DNA of 64,000 bases from Gerris lacustris (lineage: Eukaryota; Arthropoda; Insecta; Hemiptera; Gerridae), in assembly GCA_951217055.1 (NCBI GenBank), contig OX578278.1:39405115-39469114 (forward strand), written 5' to 3'. Below the pieces are notes generated by a model, which saw nothing but the letters and a program-made list of their open reading frames with translations, was not told the DNA's origin and did no database searches. Below are positions 10,771 to 21,616 of this stretch, piece after piece. Each line of letters starts with the position of its first letter. Position 1 is the stretch's first letter. Both the position numbers and the translations under genes were made by a program.

Positions 10771-13722
10771 ATGAAAAAGGCAAAAGTGCACATTCTGGGC
10801 ATTACAGAAACTAAGAAGAAAGGACGAGGAAGCACCCGGATACATGATAATACGTTGTTATTCTACTCAGGGGTATCAGAGAACGAGAGAGCCAAAGCAG
10901 GAGTAGCCTGTCTGATTGGAGAGGAGTTAGAAGAAAGAGTTAGAGAATGGAGTTTCGTTAATGAACGAATTTTAACAATCACTCTCGAAGAAATCAAAAA
11001 CCGATTAGTTACAATAATAGTAGCATATGGACATAATGACAATGATCCAACGGATATAAAGGATGCCTTTTATGAAGATTTGCAGCGTATCTATGACAGC
11101 ACCAATAATGAAATAATTCTAATTGGCGATCTGAATGCTAGGGTTGGCTGTGATACACACAGCTACCGAAGAGTATTGGGTAAGCATGGAGAACAGCAGA
11201 GAAACACTAGTGGGAAGCAACTATTACAGTTTTGTTTTTGTCTCGCTAAAGATCTTATTATATTAAATTCCATGTTTCCCCTCAGAGATATCCATAAATA
11301 CACAAGGACAGAGCCAGCACGGGATGAAAAATCTATCATTGAATATATCATAACAAAATGCAGAGCAAAACAATATGCAAGGGATGTCTGAGTGAAAAGA
11401 GGATTTGAAATTGGCAGTGATCATTACCTGCTAATTTACACAAGAGTAATCCCGTATAAGGTTAAGCACAAGAAGAAAGGAAGATCTAAAAATGAAAAGA
11501 CTTGCTCATATAAACTAAGAGAGGAAGACACTCAACAGATATATCAAGCAAAAATACAAGAAATTGCAGAAGAAATTCCTGAGTGGAAAGAAGAAAAAGA
11601 TCTGGAACAAGCATGGAAAAATTTCAAAAACACAATTCTTTTAGCATCTGCAGAAGCATGTGGAAAAATAGCTGTAGGTGGCAGGAAAAAGAAGGTAACA
11701 AGGTGGTGGACCAAAGACATAATAAAGAATGAGGTAAAACTGAAGAAGGAAAAATGGAAATCTTACCTAATACAGAAAACTGACGAGGCATACAGGACCT
11801 ATCAAGCTCAGAGAAAGAAATTAAAAGAAACGATAAAGAAAGCTAAGCTTGAATCCTAGGAAAAATTCGGTTGGTTTTTGGAGCAGAATGCAAATGAAAA
11901 CCAAAAGTTATTTTTCAAGGTGATAAAAAATATGAGAAACAAAGACAATGAAAGCTGTCCACTAAAATTTATCAAAAGCAAAGACGGAAAAATATTGACG
12001 GACAAGAAAGAAATCATGCAGAGATGGAAGGATCACTTCTCTGAGTTATTAATACAACATCACCTTGATGATGGTGACAACGGAAATGAATCTACTGATA
12101 ATCAACAGAGCCAAGGTTTGGAAGAGCTCAATGAGAAACCCCCCGAACTGAAAGAGGTCAAACAAGCCCTGTCTAAGGTCAAGCTAGGTAAGGCAGCAGG
12201 TAGCGACGGTGTGACTCCCGAGATGCTGAGATTCTTAGGCCCTGTGGGGGAAGAAATGTTTCATCAAGTGATTTCCCTTGCCTGGAAAACCATAAAAATC
12301 CCAAAGGATTGGGAAATGGCTGTGATTGTCCCTATTTTCAAGAAAGAAGACAATCGAGAATGCTGCAACCACCGTGGAATTTCGCTTTGAGTGTTCCAGG
12401 CAAAGTATACAGCAGAATACTGGAAATTCGTTTCAGGGATAAGCTTGAAGCTAAGCTTGAAGAAGCTCAATGTGGCTTTCGACCTAACCGGGGTACCCAG
12501 GATGCGACATTTGTAGTCCGTCAAAGTATAGAGAAAACTATAGAATATGGAAAGCAGCTGCATATGTGCTTTATTGATATAGAGAAAGCCTTTGATGGGC
12601 TACCATGGAAAACAATATGGAAGGCTCTACATCATTATAAAGTAGATAAAAGCTTAATTCAAAGAATACAAAGTTTCTACAAGACATGTAGAAACCAAGT
12701 AAGATCTAACTTCTTGTTAGATCTTACACTCCACTTACGTTAGATCCACTGTTCCTCAGAACAATTTAACACCAACTCGGGACTAAGACAAGGAGATATT
12801 ATGAGCCCTCTACTTTTCTCAATAGTTATGGATATGGCACTTAAAACCTGCACAGGTTTTAAAAAGTATAAGTTAGGAAATTGGTGCCTCCAGCCAGTAG
12901 CAATTAACATTTTAACGTATGCAGATGATCTGGTGCTATTGGCTGAAAACGCAGAGAAACTGAAGCACAACTTAAATCTCCTGATAACAGCTTTGGAAAG
13001 TATTGGCTTGAAAATCAGCCTAAGCAAAACCAAGACTATGGTAGTTGCGAGGGAACAAGTAGACCATAGAATTCTGGCAAAAGGACAGGTGTCAGGGCAA
13101 ACACTAAGTTTAAATACTTAGGAGTCTCCATTTCCGATAACGGCAAAATGACAAGTGAACTGAATGCTAGAATACATACTGCCGGGAAGTTGATGCATGC
13201 TATTAGGCCTAAGTTTTTAAGGAAACGAGAAGTGAGTGAAGCTACAAAGCTTACAGTGTACAGATCTATTTATACTCCAATACTCACTTATAGTAGTGAA
13301 TCATGGAGTATGACTAACAAGATCGAAAGCAGGATCCAAGCAGAGGAAATGAGATACCTACGTGCTATAATGGGGAAGACCAGAAGAGACCGAGTGAGGA
13401 ACACAATCATCAGAAATACTTTAAAAGTGGAACCACTGTCCGAAAGAATAACTAGAGCTCAGCTGAAGTGGTTTGGACATGTCCAAAGACTTGGGGACCA
13501 GAGGTTTCCCAAGATGGCTCTCGAAGCTAGAATGGAAGGAAGAAGGAGGAAAACTTGGTCTGATAACATCAAGGCAGCCCTGACAGAACGCAATTGTACT
13601 TAGGGCCGAGCTGTCCAGCTGGCTCAAGACCGGGCAGCCTGGAGGAGCTTTTGTCAACCCTCTACACCTCGGTAGGTACATCGGTAGATGAGGACTTGGA
13701 CTAAGTAAGTAAGTAAGTAAGT
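10771..13722 (+). pseudogene. APE-type LINE ORF2 (endonuclease and reverse transcriptase), broken
   Basis: The frame opens with the endonuclease: ILGITETK near the start, GDLNARVG at about 11127 and SDH at about 11409. The polymerase follows: AAGSDGVTPEM (about 12196), VYSRILEIR, QCGFRPNRGTQDA (about 12470), CFIDIEKAFDG (about 12570), LRQGDIMSPLLFS and the catalytic TYADD at about 12917. The C-terminal part includes KWFGHVQRLG and ends near RAVQLAQDRAAW. The reading is broken by TGA at 11389 and TAG at 11857, a frameshift near 12390, a stop after a small inverted repeat at 12699-12727, and a frameshift near 13110. The 3' end is (TAAG)n at 13702-13722, the microsatellite tail of many poly(A)-less LINEs. 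The 5' end is truncated or lost. RTE- or L2-like; clade not settled. Confidence 0.9.
13702..13722 (+). repeat. (TAAG)n LINE 3' tail
   Basis: Five TAAG units directly after the LINE coding region, in the position expected for the simple-repeat 3' tail of the retrotransposon. Confidence 0.85.
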
Positions 13723-13723
13723 T

Positions 13724-14256
13724 CTTAAATTAGATTGGTTTAGAAGAAAAATGAGCTTTGAATCAACAAAATCGGTTGAGAATTGACAGAGATAAATATT
13801 CAGTTTTCAATATACCAAAAATGCTATTTTAGTATGTAAAGTACTGTAATAAAAAAAATGCAAATTAAACGAAATGATCTTAATTCTGTTTATTTCACTT
13901 ATTTAGGTTAGTTGAATGGATTTACTGATCAAAAGTCAAACCTTTTTTCCATTCCTTTCCGAAACTGAAGAGTAAAGGAAGGTGGTCGACACACTGATCA
14001 AAAGAGGTCATACTAACGATGTTTACTGAATGGAATGGAAACAAGGTATGACTTTTGATCAGTAAATGCATTCAACTAACCTTAATAAGTGGAAAACAAA
14101 GTGAAATAAACAGAATTAAGATATTTTTTTTTTAATTTAGTATTTTACATACTTAGATAGCATTTTTGTTATATTGAAAACTGAATATCTCTGTCAATTC
14201 TCAACCGATTATGTTGATTCAAGGCTCATTTTTCTTCAAAAGCAATCTAATTTTAG
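13724..14256. mobile_element. Palindromic (foldback) element, 533 bp
   Basis: The left arm from 13724 and the right arm ending at 14256 are reverse complements over about 230 bp with scattered differences. They share words such as GAGAATTGACAGAGATA, CAGTTTTCAATATA and ACTGATCAAAAGTCA. The ends read roughly CTTAAATTAGATTG and CAATCTAATTTTAG. The centre (about 13960-14030) is unique. There is no ORF. It sits immediately after the (TAAG)n tail of the LINE and probably used it as target. No target duplication could be defined. Confidence 0.85.
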
Positions 14257-14259
14257 AAA

Positions 14260-16560
14260 AAAATATAGGTTACCATTTAAGATTACAAAGTTGAGAGAGA
14301 TAAAACCTAAACTATGAGATAAAAATATTTTTGGAAATCATATTATAAAACTACGCGAAAATCCAAGGTGAGTTACCATTTACATTTTTTCTTTATCTTC
14401 AAAAATAAAAGAGATAACTGGGTGAGCCAGTTTATCGTGGCCACCTATAAATAGTATATATATTATAACAGCAACTAGATATAAAAACTACTTTGTCGAT
14501 ATGTGACTACTTAAACTTGCTAATATCTATTACAACGAATTATAATTGCTCAGAAACTACTCAATTTTTCTAATTAGTATTGCTTAAGATAGGAGATTTA
14601 AAATTGAAACTTGGTTTGTGACTTTGTCTTGACAATAGAATTGTGTACCTAAGGATCACAGCAATTTCAAGTAATGAAACAATGTTATTTGGAGGAGGGG
14701 AGTGAGTAATTAATCAAATCTTAAATTAAATTAGTCAAGTGAGGTCTCCAGGTGTATGAACTTCATTGACCGGAATCGAAAGAGACAACTTTCTTATTGA
14801 ATCATTTCTTATCGAATGTTCCATCTATATGATGGAAACAATTCTGTGTTTTTCCCAAAAAAAAAATCTATCATAATATCGACCTTAAAGTTGACTCATT
14901 CGATACACCTCAATAAAATACTTACGAAAAAATGCCTCTCTTGAATTATTTCATTTAAAACTTTATAAATTATTCCCTTCCCCTTATAAAATCATTAAGC
15001 CCCTTTAAATTTTGGGGGCTCTTCAGATATTCAATTCCACTGCTAAGACGAAGTCATAAACCAAATTTCATTAGTAGACTAATTTTTGTCTTTTTCGGAC
15101 ACGGCTTTTGGGTTTTAAATTACCAGTATTAAATTACAAGAAAACCTACCTAACAATTTTCAATTCATCAAAATACAAATATGATAGTTCCTTTCACTAA
15201 GGGATAGATCATTGCTGTGCAAAGTCATATTTATGTAGTTTGATTCCTGAACTAGTGAGCATTTATATCTACCATCCTCCCTTCCTCTTTTTTAATAAAT
15301 TAATATTAATGTTGAGAATAGTTCTATACTTACATGAATTAACTCCGTTTACATATTTACATGTTAGTTAAATATAAGTGACTTCTGTACGATTTAACAA
15401 CAATTAATGTTACTGATTAACGTGTATAATCAATCTACATAGATTTCTCCTATCTGTGTGTTGGGAAATAAATTGCTTTACTTTTCTTCTGGGTGAAATG
15501 TTAAGCCCTTGTTTGTCTGAAGCATAGAGATAGATAATTTGTTTAATTTACGAGGCAGTGGTTGTTTAGTAAGGGTAGTATTGAATATTGTAGGAGAAGG
15601 TGTGGTGTGAGGTACCAGGCTGTGTGAGGCAGCCGAAGTTGGTGCTTCACCGGGGGAACAACCTAGGGGTCGCCTACCTCACTACTACTCATAATTACAA
15701 GGGTAACTACAAATATAAACAACCTAGCCCAGGTGCACCTAGTAACAATAATCTATAACTCTCTCTGTACATTACACAGCCAGTACCAACACACAACGCT
15801 AATTCAACGTGTTTAGGCCTTTACGTCTCTTTGGTCATCCCATCTTCCTTCTCTACAATGATTGGTAATATTTCCGTCACACATTTATTTTTACTACGTT
15901 TTTATTAGCTTGCATTCTTGTTTGTTTGTTTGTTTGTTTGTTTGTTTGTCCGGTACAAATCTGGCAATCGATTTCTAACTAACTTCCCGAATAGCTAGAC
16001 ATTTGAAACTTTTAGCATAGCTCAGAACACGATGACAATGCATTATTTTAATACTTTTAGCCATCTTTCAGCCAAATTTAATTAGTTTTCAGCAAATTTT
16101 GCTGTGCGGAAAGTTAGTTCGGAAAAAATCCGCAAGTTATTTTATTTGTTTTGCCATATTCAATATTTACGCAATCTTCATTTTGACGGGTCTCAAATTT
16201 GTGATAGATAAACATTGAATGACAGCAAAACAGGAAATATCGATTATGTTATTTATCGATTATATTATTTCAAATATATCGATGGCACGCTTTAGATTTG
16301 GTGTTGGGGAGATCCGTTGTACAAAGATTTATCCTTTTATAGGTTTAAGATCAGCTCTCTGGATGGTTGTCATTTATGTGAAGTAAATAAATGCGGAACT
16401 ATTTTTTTTTCACTAACATTATATATTATATAACAATAACAATTATATTATCAACATTACATACGATTCAACAGAAAATTTAAAAACGTAGTATATAAAA
16501 AGTTCTTTTTATCTTGAAATTATTTTAACTAATTCTTCTTGCTATTCTAAATTGTTGGAA
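14260..16560. other. No gene recognised; AT-rich
   Basis: Long AT-rich stretch without coding signal. A (GTTT)n microsatellite of about seven units lies at 15921-15948. Mixed-composition DNA at 15590-15680 has no recognised function. Confidence 0.5.
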
Positions 16561-16570
16561 ATTTCAAAAA

Positions 16571-16815
16571 TTGATTGCTTTCGAGCTTACTCAAGATAAC
16601 GGAAGCTACGTTATCGTTCTGAAGAACGAATATTTTTTTATGTCTCTGATTTCAAAAATTCCACCAAGACAGAAATCCGTTTCAGACATCAGGGAATTTA
16701 TTTGTCTCGTATCCTTTCGGTCTGTTGGTTGCTCAATTTTTGCGAACCAACAGCTTCAAAACTACTCGTTTGATTTTTATGAAATTTGGATGGTGGTTTT
16801 AATTAGCCCATAGTT
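16571..16815. repeat. Dispersed repeat, copy 1 (pair with 41401-41650)
   Basis: The same order of words occurs at 41401-41650 in the same orientation: GCTT..CGAGCTTAC, AAGATA.CGGAAGC, TTCTGAAGA.CGAAT, TTTTTTT.TGTCTC, TTTCAAAAATTCCA, CATCAGG and the AAACTACT block. The 80-residue ORF here is not shared as protein and is probably incidental. Confidence 0.7.
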
Positions 16816-16849
16816 GGTCTCATATCAACCACAGACAGCCCCAGATTAA

Positions 16850-17470
16850 TTTTAACCGCCTGCGCACATTAAATATTGCTAAATTGTTACTTTTATTCGT
16901 GTAAAAAAAAAAAAAATTTAAACCAACAGATTTAAAAAGATAGGGCGAAACAATTAAATCAGTAGTCAATAGTCCAGGAAATAAAGACATGTCACATTTG
17001 ATGTATATTAGTTGATCACAACTGTTAACTTTTATAATCTTAAGCCGGGCACATACGATCCGGCAAGCCTAACAGTTAAGACTAAACAATCTGTCTGAAG
17101 ACCACCTGAACAGTCACGACGATTCAGTCTGTGAATCGTGTTTACCCGGGCATTAATCCTTTCGTAAATTTTCACTTGATAAGACGACTTCCCTCTACTC
17201 CTAGGAATTATGTGAAACTTTAGTAAAACTATTTATAAAACTTAAAATTATTTTGCTTGCTACGTTTCTCCTGGAATTGTGATTGCCTTAAAATGTCACA
17301 AAATTTTAGTTAATAGCACTCCCTACACCAATTTACGTATTATAACCCCGTATAACTTTACTAAATTACAATTTAAACACGGACAGATATTACACCTGCG
17401 ACAGTCCGAGGGCAACTGCTTGACTTACTTAATTAAAGTTGCTATCACGCCGAATCTAGGACGCACAGTG
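16850..17470. other. No gene; small TIR-like pair inside
   Basis: AT-rich spacer. At 17044-17151 a pair of imperfect inverted ends (GCCGGGCACATACGAT and, reading back from the other side, GCCCGGGTAAACACGAT) may mark a MITE of about 110 bp. Confidence 0.4.
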
Positions 17471-17476
17471 CAACAG

Positions 17477-19335
17477 TGAGGTTTTCCACTCTTTCCGGTT
17501 TCTGGCCAAGACCTTTACTTGTCCCCACGTAAGCTGCTGATTGGCGTCGCTAACGTCGGTGTGAAGGCTGCGTCGCCAGGTGCCTCTAGGTCTTCCTCTT
17601 CGCCGGAATCCTTGAGGATTCCAGTCGAGGGCTTGCTAACATAGGTCATGACTAGTCATGAGCATCCTTGCGCAGGGTATGTCCAAGCCATCTCCATTTT
17701 CTTTCCCGGATCTCAATTTCAATGGGTCTTTGGTGGCTTCTACGTAGAAGTTCTACGTTTGTGACCCCTCGGTCCGGCCACTATATTTTATGAATTCTTC
17801 GGAGGCACCTATTTACAAAGACCTGCAACTTTCCAGTGCCTTCAGTTGAAACAAGCCAAGTCTCACATCCATACAGCAATAACGATTTCACATTTGTGTT
17901 GAAGATTCATAACTTGGTGTTAGTGCCAAGGCAGGAAGAGCGCCAGATGGCACCTAGTGCTGCGTAGGCCGCTCTTGCTTTTTGAATCCTCGTTGCGATG
18001 TCAAGTCGAGCACCTCCATCTTGGGCGATCTAACTACCTAGGTACACAAATGATTCCACATTCTCGATATCACGACCCTCTACTTGAAATTTTCTTCCAT
18101 GATCTACATTAACCTTGAGACATTTTGTCTTTTTAACATTGACCCCACATTGAGCCCGGTCTTTGAAGATCTTGTCGATAGGTCGTCTAATTTTCCCTGC
18201 ATGCTTTTACGATTTGTGGCCATAAGTACAATGTCGTCAGCATAGTCTAGATCATCAAGGTGCTCCATTAGTCCTCTACCTTTCTTGGAATCTAGGCTTA
18301 CTGCCAGAACTTCGTCAATTGCTATAAGGAATAATAGCGGTGACAGTACGCAGCCTTGTTTTATCCCCACTTTTACGTCTATCTTATCCGATAGAGACCC
18401 ATTGTGTGAGACGCGGAATTTGAATGCTACATACAGTTTCTTGATCAGGTTACATAGCTTCTCAGGAATTCATTTCCTGACCATTGCGCCCCATATATTC
18501 TGATGTCGTAACCTGTCAAACGCCTTCTCATAGTCTAGGAGTACCAGATAAAGGGATTCTTGGAATTAATTAATTTGTTCGATGATCATACGGAGTGTGG
18601 AAATGTGATCTATACAGGGTTGTCTTGGTCGGAAGCCTGCCTGCTGTTTGCGTTGAGTGGTATCAACTTTCCCTTCTACACGGTTCAAAATAACTTTACA
18701 TAGAATTTTCAGTACTACTACTAGAAATCAGTACTAGAAGCATAATGCCCCTCCAATTGTCACATTCCGTGAGATCTCCCTTCTTAGGAACTTTCACAAG
18801 TATTCCCTCCATCCAGTCATCCGGGAAAACTTCTGTTTCCCATACTACTTTGAAAAGCCGATGGAGTAGGTTAGCTGACAAGTCAGGATCAGCTTTGATC
18901 ATCTCAGCAGATATCCTATCAACTCCAGGCGCTTTGTGACTCTTCATCTTCAGGATCGCAGTCTTCACTTCACTAACCGATGGTGATTGGGTTCCAACTC
19001 TGGATATGCGCTGCATCCTAGGTGGTTCAGGGGTATCTTCATCTTCGAAGTCGGATCCTAGGTTGAACTTCTTCAAAGTGTTCATACCAACGGCGCAGTT
19101 GTTCTTGTTGGTGGGTTAGCAAGTGACCTGATTTGTCCTTGAGCGGAGTAATCAAATTAGCTCTCGATCCAGCCAGTCTCTTAGCATTCTCGTAGAGGAG
19201 ACGTAGATCGCCACTAGCGGCTGCTGCTTCCCCCTCTTCTGCTAACGAGTCTGCCCATCTCCTTTTATCCCGTCTGCATAGTCGTTTTACAGATCTCTCC
19301 AACGCCAACCAGTTATTTCTTGCACGTCCCTTCTC
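17477..19335 (-). pseudogene. RTE-like LINE reverse transcriptase, 5'-truncated
   Basis: Minus-strand reading from about 19320: an arginine-rich linker, SEVKTAILKMKSHKAPGVDR (about 18990-18930), DLTECDNWRGI (about 18770), then after frameshifts IKQGCVLSPLLFLIAIDE (about 18360) and the catalytic block DDLDYADDIVLMA (about 18250). The C-terminal end near 17580-17480 reads RGTWRRSLHTDV and QVKVLARNRKEW. Non-catalytic residues around LDDLDYADD and the closing LAxNRxxW block are typical of the RTE group. Several frameshifts and stops make it inactive, and the endonuclease is missing. It lies directly before the left LTR-like end of the Gypsy remnant. Confidence 0.85.
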
Positions 19336-19424
19336 AGCTCTACTGCTTGACTAAACTACTTTAATTGATGGAATTGTTCCTTCTTTCATCTATTTCAGAT
19401 TTCTAAATTTTGTTAAATTACATA

Positions 19425-21165
19425 TGTGGGGCCGAAGCCTCAAGTACTTATTAACATTTATTAATTTTTTACGATTTTGGTAGTATTCATACTACGGAAA
19501 GTTAATAATAATTAGTTAGTTAATAATAATTATAATTTGATTTAAATTAAAATTTATTTTTTAATTTTAATTTGATTTTTTTTTTTAATTTGACATAATA
19601 TGTCAAAATAATTCATTATGAAGTAATAAATGATTTAATGTTCCTCGTTTTACTATAAATCCGAGTTATATCATATAGTATACCACCTATATATTGATGA
19701 CCTCTGGAACAGTTGTACACAAGGTCTGAGGAACTCAGTAAAGTCACAAATTTTCATCAATTTTTGTAAGTACATAACAATCTTTTTGAATGTTATAAAA
19801 TATTTCATTTTATAAAAATGGTTGATGAAGTTGAATATGAAGACCTTTAAAATGTCCTTACAGGAAAAACTTTTTTCAAGTAAGAGTTATAAAATTGCCA
19901 AACTTGAAGAAGCCTCTGACTGTTCCGTTGAGAACGACTCAATCCGTCCTTAGGTCCCACAGAATTACAGATACGAGGTGTTTAAAACCACTCATAATAT
20001 TTGGCATCCTGGAAAACGAATGTCATCAAGGCTTGTTTGGCAGCGATTCATCAGGGCCAGCCAGGATAAGCAAAGAATGTGCAAACATGTCAAGCTTGCC
20101 GGCGATCCAAAGTCCATCGACACCTATTTCGACTTCCACTCCGGATACCTAACGGTTCTCTACAATCCATATTGACATCTAGAGCCTTTAATTTAACATC
20201 TTGTCAAGGGTATCGTTAACTAATAACTATATTTATCGTTTCACAAGATGGCCTGAAGCAATACCTGTTTCTGACATAACTTCTGGAGCAGTAGGTTATG
20301 CATTTTACGCACGATCATCAGCAAACTATTTGATTCAAGCCTTTTCCAGCAACTAACCAGAGTCTTGATACACGTAAAATAAAAACGACCGCCTATCATC
20401 CACAAGGTAACGACTTGGTTGAGAGGGTACACCGTCAATTAGAATAAGCCCTCAAGTGCAATGAGGGAAACAGTTGGCCCGATGCTCTACCAATAGTCTT
20501 ACTCGAAATGAGAGCAGCACTTAAGAGGATATAGTTGCCTGCTCTGCTGAACTAGTGTAAGGCTCTGTCTTACTATTTTCTGTATATACTAGAATTTCTG
20601 ACGACTCACAACGAAAAAGATTTCTCGATACGGCTAAAAACTCAGACCAAGTCCAGCATCCCAATACACTAGAGATAAGCCATTCGTCCATATGAATTTA
20701 AAGTCTTGTTCACACTGTTTCCTGCGTGGCGACTCATGCGTGACGTACGCATGCCTTTGCAACAGCTATACACCGCACCATACGCAGGAAAACAGAGAAA
20801 CAATATAACGTTTACAATCATGATAAGGTCAAAATAAAAAGTTGTTTCTACAGATAGACTCAAACCTGCGTACACAGTTACAGTCGCAGAAGATACTAAA
20901 GACATATGCAGGGAGCTTGTAAAGAAAAAGATAGTACGCTTTCAGCCAGCTGAAGCTTTACTCAATTAGGAATCCTTATGGGGCCGAACCCACAAGTTCT
21001 TAATTAAATTTCTTGGCCTACATGATAATAGGGAACATAGCCAATAATACCAAGCATGACCGGAGCGCGGGGTGAAGGCTAATTCATTATAAATTAATAA
21101 ATAATGTAATACTCCTCGTTTCAATATAAATCGGAGGCATATTATATAGTATGCTACCTACACAT
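19425..21165 (+). mobile_element. Collapsed LTR retrotransposon (Gypsy type) with LTR-like ends
   Basis: Two direct repeats bracket an integrase remnant. The first starts TGTGGGGCCGAAGCC at 19425, the second TATGGGGCCGAACCC at about 20977. They match again at 19608-19695 and 21079-21165 (ATTCATTAT, TAATAAAT, CTCCTCGTTT versus TTCCTCGTTT, CATATAGTATACCACCTA versus TATATAGTATGCTACCTA). The left copy seems to carry an unrelated insertion near 19475-19560. Only about 1.3 kb separates the LTRs, so gag, protease and reverse transcriptase are deleted. Confidence 0.6.
19870..20960 (+). pseudogene. Gypsy-type integrase and Pol C-terminus remnant
   Basis: One frame reads TTHNIWHPGKRMSSRLVWQ at about 19990, the His-rich start of a retroviral-type integrase zinc domain. 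Later come YRFTRWPEAIPVSDIT at about 20235 and, after frameshifts, a YHPQGNDLVERVHRQLE-like block at about 20395 and NSWPDALPIVLL at about 20470. The last recognisable part is VxxDRLKPAYTV-like at about 20850, the end of the Pol C-terminal domain. Numerous stops and shifts are present, so it is not functional. The catalytic DDE cannot be traced as a set. Part of the element at 19425-21165. Confidence 0.75.
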
Positions 21166-21228
21166 ATTTCAAATTAATGTCTCAAAAACGCAAATAACAG
21201 TTATCTATTTCTACTTCAGTGTAAGGAT

Positions 21229-21444
21229 CCATGTATCTTGAGCAACCTTACATATCTATCTTATGTACATTGCATGTATATATGTATAATATATACATAC
21301 ATACAACTAAGTACATATACATAACACAAGCTATACACCTAATCATTGATATATTATTTCTGCTGGGGATAAACTACCTCGTCAATTTTTATAAAAAGAA
21401 ATTATTACAAATTCAAGTGTTTAAAAACAAATCATCCTTATCAT

Positions 21445-21448
<4 letters not shown>
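21229..21448. repeat. 220-bp direct repeat, left copy (apparent target site duplication)
   Basis: Identical by eye to 25991-26210. It ends exactly where the minus-strand LINE's poly(A) tail (poly-T on the plus strand) begins. The overlapping 94-residue ORF arises from this repeat plus the T run. Confidence 0.9.
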
Positions 21449-21495
<47 letters not shown>

Positions 21496-21616
21496 GCCTT
21501 TATTGCAAAATATAATAGTTCATAATATATTACAATTATATAATATATAATAATAAAAGTTCTTCATTGTACTTACATAAAGTATAGAATAAAATAAAAA
21601 TTCTTTATGTTTATTA

